Origin: Streptomyces xylophagus
GTDB lineage: Bacteria; Actinomycetota; Actinomycetes; Streptomycetales; Streptomycetaceae
DNA length: 64,000 bases
Assembly (NCBI RefSeq): GCF_000716435.1
Contig: NZ_JNWO01000005.1
Coordinates: 1-64,000, forward strand
Reading direction: 5' to 3'
Part shown: one piece after another, positions 17,516-27,014 of the stretch
How the letters are laid out: each line of letters begins with the position of its first letter
How positions within the stretch are numbered: the first letter of the stretch is position 1
Program-made: the position numbers and the translations under genes
Notes under the pieces: model-generated
Database searches by the model: none
What the model was told of the DNA's origin: nothing
What the model saw: only the letters and a program-made list of their open reading frames with translations

Positions 17516-20168
17516 AGCGGACCCCCGTCGCGTCCCGCAGCGCGTTGGCGAAGGCGGGCGCGACCGGGTTGAAGGGGCTCTCGCTCATCGACTTGGCGCC
17601 CAACGGCCCGATGGCGTCCGCCGTTTCCATGAAGTGCACCTCGGTGCGCGGCACGTCCGCGTACTGCGGCAGCCGGTAACGCCGGAACGCTGCCGTCTCC
17701 ACCGCCCCGTGCTCGTCGATGCGGACGTTCTCGAAGAGGGTCGCGCCGAGCGCCTGGGCGACCCCGCCCTCGACCTGGCCCCGGCACTGCATCGGGTTCA
17801 TCACCTTGCCCGCGTCGGCCGCGTGCACACTGCGCAGGATACGGATCTCGCCCGTGTCCGGGTCCACGGCGACCCTGAACCACTGCGCGTTGAACGCCAC
17901 CGAGCGGGGCGTCCCACCGAAGTGCCCGTCGGCGGTGAACTCCACCCCGACCGCCGCACCCGCCGCGTGCAGCTCCTTCAACGACAGACGGCCACCAGGG
18001 TGCAGTACGGCCTCCTCCGCCAACCGGCAGTCCGCGCGCGGGAGTTGCAGATGGGCGGCGGCGAAGTCGAGCAGCTGGTCGGCCAGGGCGCGGGATGCGC
18101 GCAGGGTGGCCTTGCCGGCCACCACCGTGCCCGTGGAGGCGAAGGCGCCCGTGTCGTGCCGTACGACGTCGGTGTCGGACTGGCGGACGGTGATCCGGTC
18201 GACGATGGTGGCGAGTTCACCGGCGGCGATCTGGCGGTGGACCGTGGTCGTGCCGTTGCCGAACTCCGCTGTGCCTACGGCGAGATCGAAGCTTCCGTCG
18301 GGGAGGAGGCTCGCCTTCGCGTCGGCGATGTGGCCGCCGGGCGGCCCCGTCGCGATCATCGCCAGGGCCGCTCCTTCGCCCACCAGCCAGCCGTCAGGGG
18401 CCGCGTCCCAGGGCTCGGTCTGCGCGCGGCGCACGATCGACACGCACTGGCCGAGGCCGTAGCTCGCGATGTGCAGATCCTCCTCCTCGCCGCCGGGGGA
18501 GAACATCGCCTCGCCCGGGCCGATGATGTTCTTCGCCTTGAACTCCAGCGGGTCCAGACCGAGTTGGCGGGCCAGTTCGTCGAGGGCCGACTCCACGGCG
18601 AACATCACCTGGCCGAGGCCGTAGCCCCGGAAGGCGCCCGCCGGGACGGTGTGCGTGTACACGGAGAAGGCGTCGACCTTCTTGTGCGGGGCGCGGTAGA
18701 CGGCCATCGACTCGCCGACGCTGTGGAACATGACGGCGGGGCCGTGGTTGCCGTAGGCGCCAGTGTTGGAGACAACTCGCAGCTGGAGCGCGGTGAGTTG
18801 GCCGTCCCGGCGGGCGCCCACCTTCACGTTGATCGTGAACGGGTGGCGGGTGGTGGCGCCGTAGAACTGTTCGGCGCGGGTGTACTCCAGTTTCACCGGG
18901 CGGCGCAGGCGCAGGACCGCGAGGGCCACGATGTCCTCGACGAGCATCTCCTGCTTGCCGCCGAAGCCGCCGCCCACCCGGCCCGCGACCACGCGTACCT
19001 GTTCCTCGGGGAGGTCGTACAGCGCGCACAGGGCGCGGCGGGTCAGGAACGGGGTCTGTGAACTGGTGCGTACCGTAAGCCTGTTGTCCTCGTCGAACCA
19101 CGCCACCGCGCCGTGCGTCTCCAGGCTGGCGTGCTGGACGCGCTGGGTGCGGTAGATGTCCTCGTAGACGGCGTCGGCCTCCGCGAAGCCCGCCTCCACG
19201 CTGCCGATCTCGCCGTGCGCCTCGCCCACGACGTTGTTCTGCGGGCGTGAAATGCGGGCCGTGGCAGCGTCCTTGTCGTGGACGACCGGTGCGCCCGGGC
19301 GCATGGCCTCCTCCGGGTCGAGGACGGCGGGCAGGATCTCGTACGTCACCTCGATGCGTCGGCAGCCCTCCTCGGCGGCGGCCTCGCTGTCGGCGACCAC
19401 GGCGGCTACGCGTTGGCCGATGTAGCGGACGGTGTCGTCGAGGACGCGGGTGTCGTCCGGGTCCTCGGTGGGGTGTTCGTGGCGGGCTGTGGAGAAGTGC
19501 CGTTCGGGGGCGTCGTGATGGGTGAACACCGCTTGTACGCCCGGTACTTGGAGGGCCGCCCTGGTGTCGATCGCGGTGATACGGGCGTGGGCGTGCGGGG
19601 AGCGGAGGAGCTTCATGTGGAGCAGGTCGGGGATGTCGACGTCGAAGGTGTAGCGGGCGGTGCCGGTGACGACCTGGGGGCCCGCGGGGGCCGGGAGGTT
19701 GCGGCCGACCGCCTCTCCCGCGCTGGGTGCTTCGGCGTGGCAGACGCCGCGTACCGCGTCCTCGATGGCGCGGTAGCCGGTGCAGCGGCAGAGGTTGCCC
19801 TTGAACGCCCGGGGGAGGTCGGTGAGTTGGTCCTCGTTCAGGGCGGCCGTCGTCATCAGGAAGCCGGCTGTGCAGAAGCCGCACTGGAAGCCCTGCGCGT
19901 CCAGGAACTTCCGCTGTACCGGGTGGAGTTCGCCGTCCTCGGCGGCCAGGCCCTCGACCGTGGTGACGGCGCGGCCGTCGGCGCGGAAGGCCGGGTAGAG
20001 GCAGCTGTGCACCGGTTCGCCGTCCACGTGGACCGTGCAGGCGCCGCAGTCGCCCGCGTCGCAGCCCTTCTTCACGCCGAACCAGCCGCGCTCGCGGAGG
20101 TAGGTGCGCAGGCACTGACCCGGGCGGGGTTCTTCGCCGAAGGACCGGCCATTGACGTCGATCTTCAT
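17427..20168 (-). CDS. Xanthine dehydrogenase-family fusion: [2Fe-2S] domain plus molybdopterin-binding subunit
   Basis: A 913-residue protein that fuses two subunits usually encoded separately. Residues 1-150 carry two [2Fe-2S] clusters: plant-type C36, C41, C44, C56, and helical-domain C96, C99, C127, C129. Residues 165-913 are the molybdenum hydroxylase part with [10 protein letters not shown] (Mo-binding loop) and a catalytic-glutamate motif SMSES near residue 860. It would hydroxylate a purine or aldehyde-type substrate and pass electrons through the Fe-S clusters to the FAD subunit. It overlaps the FAD gene by four bases (ATGA). Divergent pucR suggests purine catabolism, but the substrate is inferred only. 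Confidence 0.88.
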   Translation of the reverse strand: MKIDVNGRSFGEEPRPGQCLRTYLRERGWFGVKKGCDAGDCGACTVHVDGEPVHSCLYPAFRADGRAVTTVEGLAAEDGELHPVQRKFLDAQGFQCGFCTAGFLMTTAALNEDQLTDLPRAFKGNLCRCTGYRAIEDAVRGVCHAEAPSAGEAVGRNLPAPAGPQVVTGTARYTFDVDIPDLLHMKLLRSPHAHARITAIDTRAALQVPGVQAVFTHHDAPERHFSTARHEHPTEDPDDTRVLDDTVRYIGQRVAAVVADSEAAAEEGCRRIEVTYEILPAVLDPEEAMRPGAPVVHDKDAATARISRPQNNVVGEAHGEIGSVEAGFAEADAVYEDIYRTQRVQHASLETHGAVAWFDEDNRLTVRTSSQTPFLTRRALCALYDLPEEQVRVVAGRVGGGFGGKQEMLVEDIVALAVLRLRRPVKLEYTRAEQFYGATTRHPFTINVKVGARRDGQLTALQLRVVSNTGAYGNHGPAVMFHSVGESMAVYRAPHKKVDAFSVYTHTVPAGAFRGYGLGQVMFAVESALDELARQLGLDPLEFKAKNIIGPGEAMFSPGGEEEDLHIASYGLGQCVSIVRRAQTEPWDAAPDGWLVGEGAALAMIATGPPGGHIADAKASLLPDGSFDLAVGTAEFGNGTTTVHRQIAAGELATIVDRITVRQSDTDVVRHDTGAFASTGTVVAGKATLRASRALADQLLDFAAAHLQLPRADCRLAEEAVLHPGGRLSLKELHAAGAAVGVEFTADGHFGGTPRSVAFNAQWFRVAVDPDTGEIRILRSVHAADAGKVMNPMQCRGQVEGGVAQALGATLFENVRIDEHGAVETAAFRRYRLPQYADVPRTEVHFMETADAIGPLGAKSMSESPFNPVAPAFANALRDATGVRFTELPLTRDRVWLALAKSPRRTRRPPVSH

Positions 20169-20989
20169 GCTGCCGTCTCTCCCAGCTCCCGGCGGATCTC
20201 CTCCGCGTAGTGGAACGTCATGTGCGCCCGCCACTCGGGCAGCCCGTGGATGTCGTCGAACCACTCGTCGTCCGCTACGGCGGTGGCGATCGCCGTGCGC
20301 AGTTGCTCGGCCGTCGGTGGGAGCGGGAACGACAGGCGGATGGGGCGGACCGTCGACGCGGTCACCGTCAGTGCGAGTGAGCCGTCGAGCGGGTCCAGGG
20401 CGCCGATGACCAGGACTCCGGAGCGGCCGAGGCCGTAGAGCGAGGCCTGGCGGAAGGCCGTACGGGAGGCGAGTGCCTGGGCCGGGACGGTGATCGAGCG
20501 GAGCAGTTCGCCGTCGGCCAGGTCCTTGCGGCCTGCGCCGGTCACGAAGTCGGTGACGCGGACCCGGCGGCGTACGCCGTCCTGGGCGAGCAGCAGGCAC
20601 TCGCCGTCCAGGGCGGCCGTGAGGGAGATCATCGGGCCTGCGGGCAGGGCGTTGCAGAGGTTGCCGCCGACGGTCGCCATGTTCCAGATCTTGAAGGAGG
20701 CGAGGAAGGCGCGGCAGCACTGCTCGAAGAGCGGGGCCGCCGCCTCCGCCGTCAACTCCTTCGCGAAACGGGAGAGTTGGGCGATCGTGCAGGTGGCGGC
20801 GATTTCCAAGGAGCCGTCCGGGAGGCGTTCTACCGGCGTCCAGCCGGTGCGGCTCAGGTCCACCAGGCGGCGCAGGTGCGGTTGCGGCTCGGAGAAGAGA
20901 TACGTGCCGCCGCCGAGCCAGGCGTCGCCCGGCCGCCAGGGTGTCGGCTGCCGGGCGTCGAGGATCTCGGCCACCGTGTTCAGGTCCAT
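20165..20989 (-). CDS. FAD-binding subunit of a molybdenum hydroxylase (XdhB/CoxM-like)
   Basis: The 274-residue protein is the FAD-binding subunit of xanthine-dehydrogenase-type enzymes, with the GGGTYL loop near residue 27 and the [14 protein letters not shown] motif near residue 112 that binds the FAD pyrophosphate. It accepts electrons from the Fe-S/Mo subunit encoded just downstream (four-base overlap). The usual order of three subunits is reduced to two genes because the small subunit is fused to the large one. No clear ribosome site precedes the ATG at 20989. Confidence 0.88.
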   Translation of the reverse strand: MDLNTVAEILDARQPTPWRPGDAWLGGGTYLFSEPQPHLRRLVDLSRTGWTPVERLPDGSLEIAATCTIAQLSRFAKELTAEAAAPLFEQCCRAFLASFKIWNMATVGGNLCNALPAGPMISLTAALDGECLLLAQDGVRRRVRVTDFVTGAGRKDLADGELLRSITVPAQALASRTAFRQASLYGLGRSGVLVIGALDPLDGSLALTVTASTVRPIRLSFPLPPTAEQLRTAIATAVADDEWFDDIHGLPEWRAHMTFHYAEEIRRELGETAA

Positions 20990-21077
20990 GACCGCCAGTG
21001 AAGCAACGTGGACCCGGTCGGGACGACTGGTTCACAGCACGGAAACACCGACGTTCCAGAGCCTCACCATGGAGGAT

Positions 21078-21123
21078 CAACCAAGAGGCGTTTCGGTCGA
21101 TTGGTCTTGCACTTACCATGCAA
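21078..21123. promoter_or_regulatory. Candidate operators between the dehydrogenase operon and pucR
   Basis: The 181-bp divergent gap contains TTGCA-N7-TGCAA (21107-21123) and, overlapping on its left, an inverted ACCAA (near 21080) and TTGGT (21101-21105) pair. PucR-type regulators bind TTGGT-containing boxes in Bacillus, so these are sensible targets, but no exact PucR box is present. Confidence 0.35.
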
Positions 21124-21170
21124 TCACTCGTGTTCACCTGGCGAATGCGAGATGCGAGGAGCCGGAACCC

Positions 21171-22988
21171 ATGCACGTCGAACACCTCCTTCAGGACGAG
21201 TCCCTCGGCCTGCGCCTGCTGTGGGCCGAGGACGCCCAGCTGGCCCGGGAGATCAGCGGAGTGACCGTGACCGACCTGGAGGACCCCGCGCGGTTCGTGC
21301 GCCGGGACGAGGTGGTGCTCAGCGGGCTGGTGTGGTGGTCCGCCGAGGACGGGCCCGGGCGGGCGGAACGATTCGTCTCCGCGCTGCGCGGTGCGGGGGC
21401 CGCCGCGCTGCTCGCGGGGGAGGAGACACACGGCTCGGTGCCGGACGATCTCGTCGAGGCCTGTGTGCGGCACGGGGTGCCGGTGGCCGCCGTACCGGCG
21501 CACATCATGTTCCGCGCGATCACCGACACCGTGTACCTCGGGCGGTGGGGCGAGCTGAGCCGTCGGCACGCGCTGCCGGAGAACGTGCGGGGGCGGCTGA
21601 GTCGGATGGCCGCGCAGGGGGCGGGGCCGGAGGCGATCGTGGCGACCGCCTTCGCTCACCTTGAGCGGGCCGTCGCGTATGTGCTCACGCCGTCCGGGCG
21701 GACGGTCGCGGCCACGCCGGGTGCGGGGGCGATACCGGCGCGGGAGGCGGCTGCGGTGCTGACGGAGGCCGTGCCCGTCGACGCCGACGGGGTGTCGCCG
21801 TACGAGCGCTGGCATCTCTACCTTCCCGACCCCGACGACGCGCCGCCGCGCATGGTGCACGAACTCGCCTCGGTGCTGGGGCGCTGCCAGGAGGCGCGGG
21901 TCCGGGCGCGGGCCGAAGAGCGGCAGACGGCCGATGAGTTGGGGGCGTTGCTCGCGGTGCCGGGGGCCGATGGTGCGGCTGTGGTGGCGGCACTGCGGGC
22001 CTGTGGGCTGCCGGACGCGGGGCCGTATCGCGTGCTGGTCGCGGAGACCGGGGCGCGGCGGGCGGGGCTGGCCGAAGGGGCCTTGGCTGAGGCGGTCGCG
22101 CATGTGGTGCAGGGGGAAGGTGCTGCGGGGCGGACGGCGGACGAGGCCGCGTCGACGAGTGGGCGGGCGGGGGCAGGAGGGCGGTTGCCGGAAGGCACGG
22201 CTGTCGGAAGGGCTGCGCGGCCGTTGGCGGAGGGCGGGGTGACTGCGGGCGGGGCAGCGGGAGCGGTGCCGGGGGCGAGGGCCGGCCGGTCGACGGACGG
22301 CACGGTCGTCGGGGGCGCTGCGGGACGGTCGCGGGACGGCGCCCCGGTCGCGGGGACTGCGGGACGGTCGCCGGCCGGCACGGTCGTCGCGGGGGCGGGT
22401 GAGCGGGGGTTGGACGGCACCGGGCTCGCCGATGATCTGGTGCCGGGAGCGGGTGCCGTGGGGCGGTTGCCGGACGGTACCGCGTTCGCGGTCGTGGCCG
22501 GGGGTGAGGCCGACGCGCTCCACGAGGTCTGGTCGCTCGTCGCCGGGGCCGAAGCCGCCGTGCCGCTCCACGGCGGGACCGGGGCGCCCGTAGCCGAGGC
22601 GAAGGAGCTCAACGGGGCGCTGGCGCAGGCGCGTTACGCGCTGGCCTCGGCGCGCAGTACCGCACGTGACGGCTCGGCGCTCACCGACGCCTCGACGCTC
22701 ACGGGACTCGACGCGCTGCTCACCGGTGTTCCGGCCGAGGTCCGTACCGCCTACAGCAGGACCGTCCTGGGTCAACTGCGGTCCAACGCCGTCCTGTTGG
22801 AGACCCTGGAGACCTTCCTGGCCTGCGACGGCTCCTGGGCGCGGACAGCGGAGGCCCTGCATCTGCACGTCAACACCGTCCACTACCGCATCGGCCGCAT
22901 CGAGCACTTCACCGGCCGCGACCTCTCCCGCCTCTACGACCGACTCGACCTGTGGGCCGCCCTGTTGTGCCGGACGGATGCGGCTTAG
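21171..22988 (+). CDS. PucR-family transcriptional regulator with a repeat-expanded linker
   Basis: A 605-residue regulator: N-terminal PucR domain (about 1-125), a central GGDEF-like region, and a C-terminal PucR/CdaR helix-turn-helix (about 540-600) with [20 protein letters not shown]. It is about 60-100 residues longer than typical relatives because residues 320-430 form a Gly/Ala/Arg-rich linker with three tandem 13-residue repeats (372-410). The ATG at 21171 has AGGAG (21157-21161). It is divergent from the molybdenum hydroxylase operon and probably controls it; this pairing is common for purine-degradation genes. Confidence 0.85.
   Translation: MHVEHLLQDESLGLRLLWAEDAQLAREISGVTVTDLEDPARFVRRDEVVLSGLVWWSAEDGPGRAERFVSALRGAGAAALLAGEETHGSVPDDLVEACVRHGVPVAAVPAHIMFRAITDTVYLGRWGELSRRHALPENVRGRLSRMAAQGAGPEAIVATAFAHLERAVAYVLTPSGRTVAATPGAGAIPAREAAAVLTEAVPVDADGVSPYERWHLYLPDPDDAPPRMVHELASVLGRCQEARVRARAEERQTADELGALLAVPGADGAAVVAALRACGLPDAGPYRVLVAETGARRAGLAEGALAEAVAHVVQGEGAAGRTADEAASTSGRAGAGGRLPEGTAVGRAARPLAEGGVTAGGAAGAVPGARAGRSTDGTVVGGAAGRSRDGAPVAGTAGRSPAGTVVAGAGERGLDGTGLADDLVPGAGAVGRLPDGTAFAVVAGGEADALHEVWSLVAGAEAAVPLHGGTGAPVAEAKELNGALAQARYALASARSTARDGSALTDASTLTGLDALLTGVPAEVRTAYSRTVLGQLRSNAVLLETLETFLACDGSWARTAEALHLHVNTVHYRIGRIEHFTGRDLSRLYDRLDLWAALLCRTDAA
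22284..22400 (+). repeat. Three tandem 39-bp units inside pucR
   Basis: Units at 22284-22322, 22323-22361 and 22362-22400 encode [26 protein letters not shown] and [13 protein letters not shown]. Degenerate relatives precede ([13 protein letters not shown]) and follow ([13 protein letters not shown]); the last one appears to be the domain segment from which the repeats expanded. Confidence 0.75.
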
Positions 22989-23014
22989 CCTGCACGTTCC
23001 AGGGGAGGTTGGGC

Positions 23015-23950
23015 ATGCTGCTGCGTCAGCTGGAGTACCTCGTCGCGCTCGCCCGCGAGCGGCACTTCGCGCGCGCCGCGGCGGCCTGTTACGTCTCGCA
23101 GCCCTCGCTGTCGGCCGCGATCCGGCGCCTGGAGCACGAGTTGGACGTGCCGATCGTGCGGAGAGGGAGACGGTACGAGGGGCTGACCCCGGAGGGCGAG
23201 GTCGTGCTGGCCTGGGCGCACCGCATCCTGGCCGAACGGGACGCGCTGCACCAGGAGTTGTCGGCGCTGCGAGGTGGTCTGACGGGCACGCTGCGACTCG
23301 GTGTGGTGCCCACCGCGCTGCCCGCCGCCTCCCTCCTCACCACCCCGTTCTGCGAGCGGCATCCCCGGGCCCGGGTCGCCCTGGAGTCCCTCTCGTCCGT
23401 CGACATCACCCACGGGCTCGCCGAGTTCGAACTGGACGCGGCGATGACGTACCTGGACGACGACACCCTGCGCAACGTCCGCCGCCTCCCGCTCTACGAG
23501 GAGCGGTACGTCCTCCTCACCCCGGTCGACGGGCCACTCGCCGGTGTTTCCAAGGCCAGTTGGGCTCAGGCGGCCACGCTTCCCCTCTGCCTGCTCAACT
23601 CGCGGATGCGCAACCGCCGCATCATCGACGAGTGTTTCGCCGCCGAGGGCGCGACGGCCGCCCCGGCGGTCGAGTCGGACAGTGTCGCCGGGCTGTACAC
23701 GCTGCTGCCCGGCGGCCGTTGGTCCAGCGTGATCTCGCACGCGTGGCTGCACATGTTCGACGTACCGGAGGGGATGCGGGTGGTGCCGCTGAACGGGCCC
23801 GCGCACGGGCCGCGGGTCGGACTGGTCGTCGCCCGCAGCGAGCCCCAATCGGTGCTGGCGGAGGCGCTGTTGAAGGTGGCGCGGGAGGCGGGCGTACGGG
23901 ACGCGCTCGACGAGCTGCTGCACACCTATCTGGGCGACGGCGGACGCTGA
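23015..23950 (+). CDS. LysR-family regulator (likely of formate dehydrogenase)
   Basis: The 311-residue protein has the LysR winged HTH at the N-terminus ([20 protein letters not shown], then [20 protein letters not shown]) and a substrate-binding effector domain. The ATG at 23015 follows GGGGAGG with about six-base spacing. It lies directly upstream of formate dehydrogenase in the same direction, with a 143-bp gap that contains a perfect palindrome, so it probably regulates that gene. Coupling to pucR is possible since the two genes are only 26 bp apart. The effector is unknown. Confidence 0.82.
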   Translation: MLLRQLEYLVALARERHFARAAAACYVSQPSLSAAIRRLEHELDVPIVRRGRRYEGLTPEGEVVLAWAHRILAERDALHQELSALRGGLTGTLRLGVVPTALPAASLLTTPFCERHPRARVALESLSSVDITHGLAEFELDAAMTYLDDDTLRNVRRLPLYEERYVLLTPVDGPLAGVSKASWAQAATLPLCLLNSRMRNRRIIDECFAAEGATAAPAVESDSVAGLYTLLPGGRWSSVISHAWLHMFDVPEGMRVVPLNGPAHGPRVGLVVARSEPQSVLAEALLKVAREAGVRDALDELLHTYLGDGGR

Positions 23951-23969
23951 CAGCCGTTGATAGGAGCGG

Positions 23970-23985
23970 GCTATGTCGGCATAGC
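23970..23985. promoter_or_regulatory. Palindrome GCTATG-TCGG-CATAGC, candidate LysR operator
   Basis: A perfect 6-bp inverted repeat with a 4-bp spacer lies 19 bp after the lysR stop codon and about 110 bp before the formate dehydrogenase start. The CTAT/ATAG half sites suit a LysR-type site. Confidence 0.5.
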
Positions 23986-24042
23986 AACGTTCGCTTTGAC
24001 CAGGGCGATTCGCTCCGAGGATCGTGAAGTGCGTCTTCAGAC

Positions 24043-24080
24043 AACGGAGTTCCGGAAACGGAGTTTCCGACAACGGAGTT
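24043..24080 (+). promoter_or_regulatory. Three AACGGAGTT direct repeats before the fdh start
   Basis: AACGGAGTT occurs at 24043-24051, 24057-24065 and 24072-24080 (periods 14 and 15 bp). The middle copy is embedded in a perfect inverted repeat CGGAAAC-GGA-GTTTCCG (24053-24069). The array ends one base before the GAGGAG ribosome site, so a bound protein or folded RNA could affect translation or transcription. Confidence 0.5.
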
Positions 24081-24093
24081 GAGGAGCCGCGAC

Positions 24094-25254
24094 ATGGCCA
24101 AGGTTCTCTGTGTCCTCTACGACGACCCGACCGACGGATACCCGACCTCGTACGCCCGCGACGACCTGCCCGTGATCGACCACTACCCGGGCGGCCAGAC
24201 CACCCCCACCCCCGAGGCGGTCGACTTCACCCCCGGGCAGCTTCTCGGCAGCGTCTCCGGTGAACTCGGCCTGCGCGCCTACCTGGAGGCGGCCGGGCAC
24301 ACCCTCGTCGTCACCTCCGACAAGGACGGCGAGGGCTCGGTCTTCGACCGGGAGCTGGTCGACGCCGACATCGTGATCTCGCAGCCGTTCTGGCCCGCGT
24401 ACCTGACGCCGGAGCGGATCGCCGCCGCGAAGAACCTCAAGCTCGCGGTCACCGCCGGCATCGGTTCCGACCACGTCGACCTCGACGCGGCGATCTCCCA
24501 CGGCGTGACGGTCGCCGAAGTGACGTACTGCAACAGCATCAGCGTCGCCGAACACGTCGTGATGATGACGCTGTCCCTCGTGCGCAACTACCTGCCGTCC
24601 CACCAGGTGGTGCTCGACGGCGGCTGGAACATCGCGGACTGCGTGGCGCGTTCGTACGACCTCGAAGGTATGCACGTCGGCACGGTCGCCGCCGGGCGGA
24701 TCGGGCTCGCGGTGCTGCGGCGGCTCGCGCCCTTCGACGTGAAGCTGCACTACACCGACCGGTACCGACTGTCCGAGGACGTGGAACGGGAGTTGGGGCT
24801 GACCTGGCACGAGAGCGCCGAGGACATGGTGCCGCACTGCGACGTCGTGACCATCAACGCGCCGCTGCACCCGGAGACCGAGGGGCTGTTCGGCGACAAG
24901 CTGCTCGCGCAGATGAAGCGCGGCGCGTATCTCATCAACACCGCGCGGGCGAAGATCGTCGACCGGGACGCCGTCGAACGGGCGCTGCGCAGCGGGCAGT
25001 TGGCGGGTTACGCCGGTGACGTGTGGTTCCCGCAGCCCGCCCCGGCGGACCATCCGTGGCGGACCATGCCGCACCACGGGATGACTCCGCACATCTCCGG
25101 TTCGTCGCTGTCGGCGCAGGCCAGGTACGCGGCGGGGACGCGGGAGATCCTGGAGGCGTTCTTCGCGGGGCGGCCGATCCGGGACGAGTACCTGATCGTG
25201 GACGGGGGTGCGCTGGCGGGGACCGGGGCGCACTCCTACTCGGTCAACAAGTGA
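24094..25254 (+). CDS. fdh: NAD-dependent formate dehydrogenase (D-2-hydroxyacid dehydrogenase family)
   Basis: The 386-residue enzyme oxidises formate to CO2 with NAD+ without metal. Conserved elements of the Pseudomonas-type enzyme are present: AGIGSDHVDL (121-130), the Asp-Arg pair D222/R223 that selects NAD+ over NADP+, R285 in INTARAKIVDRDAV and catalytic H333 in PHISGSS. Length and the C-terminal GTGAHSYS sequence also match. The ATG at 24094 with GAGGAG at 24081-24086 is preferred to an upstream in-frame TTG. It needs no molybdenum, so its location in a molybdenum gene block is notable. Likely role: formate removal and NADH supply. Confidence 0.93.
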   Translation: MAKVLCVLYDDPTDGYPTSYARDDLPVIDHYPGGQTTPTPEAVDFTPGQLLGSVSGELGLRAYLEAAGHTLVVTSDKDGEGSVFDRELVDADIVISQPFWPAYLTPERIAAAKNLKLAVTAGIGSDHVDLDAAISHGVTVAEVTYCNSISVAEHVVMMTLSLVRNYLPSHQVVLDGGWNIADCVARSYDLEGMHVGTVAAGRIGLAVLRRLAPFDVKLHYTDRYRLSEDVERELGLTWHESAEDMVPHCDVVTINAPLHPETEGLFGDKLLAQMKRGAYLINTARAKIVDRDAVERALRSGQLAGYAGDVWFPQPAPADHPWRTMPHHGMTPHISGSSLSAQARYAAGTREILEAFFAGRPIRDEYLIVDGGALAGTGAHSYSVNK

Positions 25255-25284
25255 CCCGGTGACGGACGGGGGCCGCCGCGCGCC

Positions 25285-25680
25285 TCACACCCGGTCGATG
25301 TGCACGTTCGTCGACTTCACGCGGGCGGTGGCCTCCATGCCGACCTCCAGGCCGAGTTCCTCGACGGCCTCGCGGGTCAGCAGGGAGACCAGGCGGTGCG
25401 GGCCCGCCTGGATGTCGACCTGTGCGGCGACGTCGCCGAGCTTGATCGCGGTGACGATGCCGGGGAACGCGTTGCGCACCGAGGTGTAGGAGGGGTCCTC
25501 CTCGACACCGCCCGCCTTCGCCAACTCGACCGAGAACGCGGCCAGATCGACCCCGTCGATGAGCCGGCGCCCGCCCTCGTCGCGGTGGGTCGTCACCCGG
25601 CCCGCGTCCGCCCACCGGCGCGCGGTGTCCGGACTCACGCCGAGCAGCCGCGCCGCCTGGCCGATTGTGTAGGACTGCAT
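25285..25680 (-). CDS. HTH plus molybdenum-pterin-binding (TOBE/Mop) regulator
   Basis: This 131-residue protein has a MerR/excisionase-type HTH at its N-terminus (YTIGQAARLLGVSPDTARRW, residues 4-23) and a C-terminal Mop/TOBE domain (about 62-131: SVRNAFPGIVTAIKLGDVAA, then MEATARVKSTNVHID). TOBE domains of this kind bind molybdate or tungstate. The design is that of a small molybdate-sensing regulator, although it is not the ModE LysR-type HTH. Likely targets are modABC and the molybdoenzyme genes 8-11 kb away (inference). The ATG at 25680 is favoured because a -10 box lies exactly seven bases upstream; a GTG at 25689 overlaps that box. Confidence 0.82.
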   Translation of the reverse strand: MQSYTIGQAARLLGVSPDTARRWADAGRVTTHRDEGGRRLIDGVDLAAFSVELAKAGGVEEDPSYTSVRNAFPGIVTAIKLGDVAAQVDIQAGPHRLVSLLTREAVEELGLEVGMEATARVKSTNVHIDRV

Positions 25681-25687
25681 ACGCGCC

Positions 25688-25693
25688 ACCCTA
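25688..25693 (-). promoter_or_regulatory. Leaderless -10 box of the HTH-TOBE gene
   Basis: TAGGGT on the minus strand (25693 to 25688) is seven bases upstream of the ATG at 25680, without a ribosome site. Confidence 0.5.
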
Positions 25694-25736
25694 GGGGCAG
25701 AAACGGAAGTCGGTGGACGGGGGGTTGGCTCTGGGG

Positions 25737-25750
25737 TATAACGCGATATA
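25737..25750. promoter_or_regulatory. Near-palindrome TATAACGCGATATA in the TOBE/DUF1707 divergent gap
   Basis: The 14-bp element is palindromic at 12 of 14 positions and AT-rich in a GC-rich setting. It lies about 45 bp upstream of the TOBE -10 box and about 29 bp before the DUF1707 start. It superficially resembles ModE half sites (GCTATAT, CGTTATA), so autoregulation by the TOBE protein is one possibility. Confidence 0.35.
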
Positions 25751-25778
25751 GCGCCAGGCCGTCTATCGGGGTGAGGGT

Positions 25779-26369
25779 ATGTCGGGTGAGCTGACGAGCA
25801 CGACCGGGTTGCGGGCCTCGCATGCGGACCGGGACCGCGTCGTGGACGTGCTGACCGGCGCGGCCGGCGACGGACGGCTGACCGCCGAGGAGCTCGACGA
25901 GCGCGTCGAGGCCGCCCTGACCGCCCGCACGATGGGGGAGTTGGCGGTCCTGACGGCCGACCTGCCGGCGGTGGCGGGCGCGACCCCGGTCGAGGTGAAG
26001 GACGTCGCCCGCATCGAGCAGAACGGCGGTTCGACGCGGCGCGGTGACGGCTGGGTGGTGCCGCGCCGGCTGGAGATCCAGTCGCGCCTGGGCGATGTGA
26101 CCCTGGACTTCACCGAGGCGGTGATCACCCAGGGCACGCTGCGCATCGACCTGGACATGCACCTCGGGTCGCTACGGCTGCTGCTCCCGCCGGGGGTCGT
26201 GGTGGACACCGACTCCCTGGTGCTCAACTACAGCAAGGTCAAGACGCGCGGGCCCGGCGACACCGGGGCACCGGTGGACCTGCGGATAGAGATCGCCGGG
26301 CAACTGGGCTTCGGGAAGGTCCGGGTACGCCGGACGCGGCGCGCGGTCAGGAAATCCCCGACGCCCTGA
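25779..26369 (+). CDS. DUF1707 / LiaF-like C-terminal domain protein
   Basis: A 196-residue protein with an N-terminal DUF1707 domain (LRASHADRDRVVDVLTGAAG, then DGRLTAEELDERVEAALTAR) and a C-terminal beta-rich domain similar to the LiaF C-terminal region (cell-wall-active antibiotics response). There is no membrane segment. Such proteins are common and multicopy in Streptomyces and have no proven function; a role in envelope stress sensing is guessed from the C-terminal domain. Its 3' end overlaps the convergent PH-like gene by 23 bp. Confidence 0.78.
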   Translation: MSGELTSTTGLRASHADRDRVVDVLTGAAGDGRLTAEELDERVEAALTARTMGELAVLTADLPAVAGATPVEVKDVARIEQNGGSTRRGDGWVVPRRLEIQSRLGDVTLDFTEAVITQGTLRIDLDMHLGSLRLLLPPGVVVDTDSLVLNYSKVKTRGPGDTGAPVDLRIEIAGQLGFGKVRVRRTRRAVRKSPTP

Positions 26370-26868
26370 GGACCGACCGCGCGGTCTCGTCGTCGATCAG
26401 ATGGCCCAGGTGACGCCGGACATCGGTGCCCTGGCGCAGTGTGCCGCGTTCCATCGAACGCCGTATGCCCGTGTCCAGCTCGTGCCAGAGCAGGGGGTTG
26501 GCGACCAGGACCCGGGGGTCCAGTTCGAGCCAGTGTCCGTGCGCGTCCCGCAGGACCAGGCGCGCGGACACGTCGCCGTACTGTCGTACGACGGTCAGCG
26601 CGTCCGTGTGCACCGTGCGCCGCAGCAGCGGGCCGTCCACGGTGAGCCAGCCGGGGCCCGCGGTGACCCGATGCGGCAGCAGTACGGCGAAGAGCGTCGC
26701 CGACAGGGCGAACCACAGCAGCGCGCGGGTCAGGGTCAGGGTTCCGGCGTTCCAGTCGACCAGCAGGGTCATGCCGAGGAAGCCGAACGCACAGCCCGTC
26801 GCCAGCCGGGCGTCGCCACGCCAGTGGCGGTCGCCGGCCGGGTCCGGTGGGAGGGTGCTGTGCCGCAT
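26347..26868 (-). CDS. Two-helix membrane protein with PH-like domain (copy 1)
   Basis: This 173-residue protein has two adjacent membrane helices (about 22-40 and 46-64) followed by a beta-rich PH-like domain and a helical tail. It is a clear paralogue of the protein at 34014-34523: both share LVD then FAVL, an LVLRD/LLLRD strand, LDPRVLVANPLLWH versus IDPEVLVNNPDLWH, and a C-terminal ET..V...SG. I do not recognise a characterised family. The ATG at 26868 has no ribosome site but a TACGGT -10 box seven bases upstream, so it is probably leaderless. It lies 517 bp downstream of an APC transporter and shares promoter elements with kdp. Confidence 0.7.
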   Translation of the reverse strand: MRHSTLPPDPAGDRHWRGDARLATGCAFGFLGMTLLVDWNAGTLTLTRALLWFALSATLFAVLLPHRVTAGPGWLTVDGPLLRRTVHTDALTVVRQYGDVSARLVLRDAHGHWLELDPRVLVANPLLWHELDTGIRRSMERGTLRQGTDVRRHLGHLIDDETARSVLRASGIS

Positions 26869-26875
26869 GAGGCCG

Positions 26876-26958
26876 ACCGTAGGCCGCCGCGCGTGCGGTG
26901 CGGGGGCCGCTGACGGGGCTCTTACACTGCGGGACCGGATTTTGTCGTGTCTCTTACG
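26876..26958 (-). promoter_or_regulatory. Leaderless promoter with two tandem KdpE-like elements (PH-like copy 1)
   Basis: On the minus strand, CGTAAGAGACACGACAAAA (26958-26940) and TGTAAGAGCCCCGTCAGCG (26926-26908) are exactly 32 bp apart. They closely match the elements before kdpF. A -10 box TACGGT (26881-26876) follows after 26 bp and is seven bases from the ATG. If transcription starts at the ATG, the proximal element covers -40 to -58, a position suited to an activator replacing a weak -35. Confidence 0.6.
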
Positions 26959-27014
26959 GTGCGGGCGCGGATGGGATCGACGGGCGATCGGTGGGGGCGC
27001 GTGTGCGGCGAGGG

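Noticed and set aside
17427..22907. A single 1826-codon minus-strand frame covering the molybdenum hydroxylase, the FAD gene region and the pucR region
   Set aside because: Only the part from 20168 downwards is the hydroxylase subunit. Upstream the frame is antisense or out of frame to the FAD subunit and pucR genes, which have clear domain motifs.
25244..25615. Overlapping minus-strand frame beside the HTH-TOBE gene
   Set aside because: It is a shadow of the TOBE gene in another frame with no domain and runs into the fdh 3' end.
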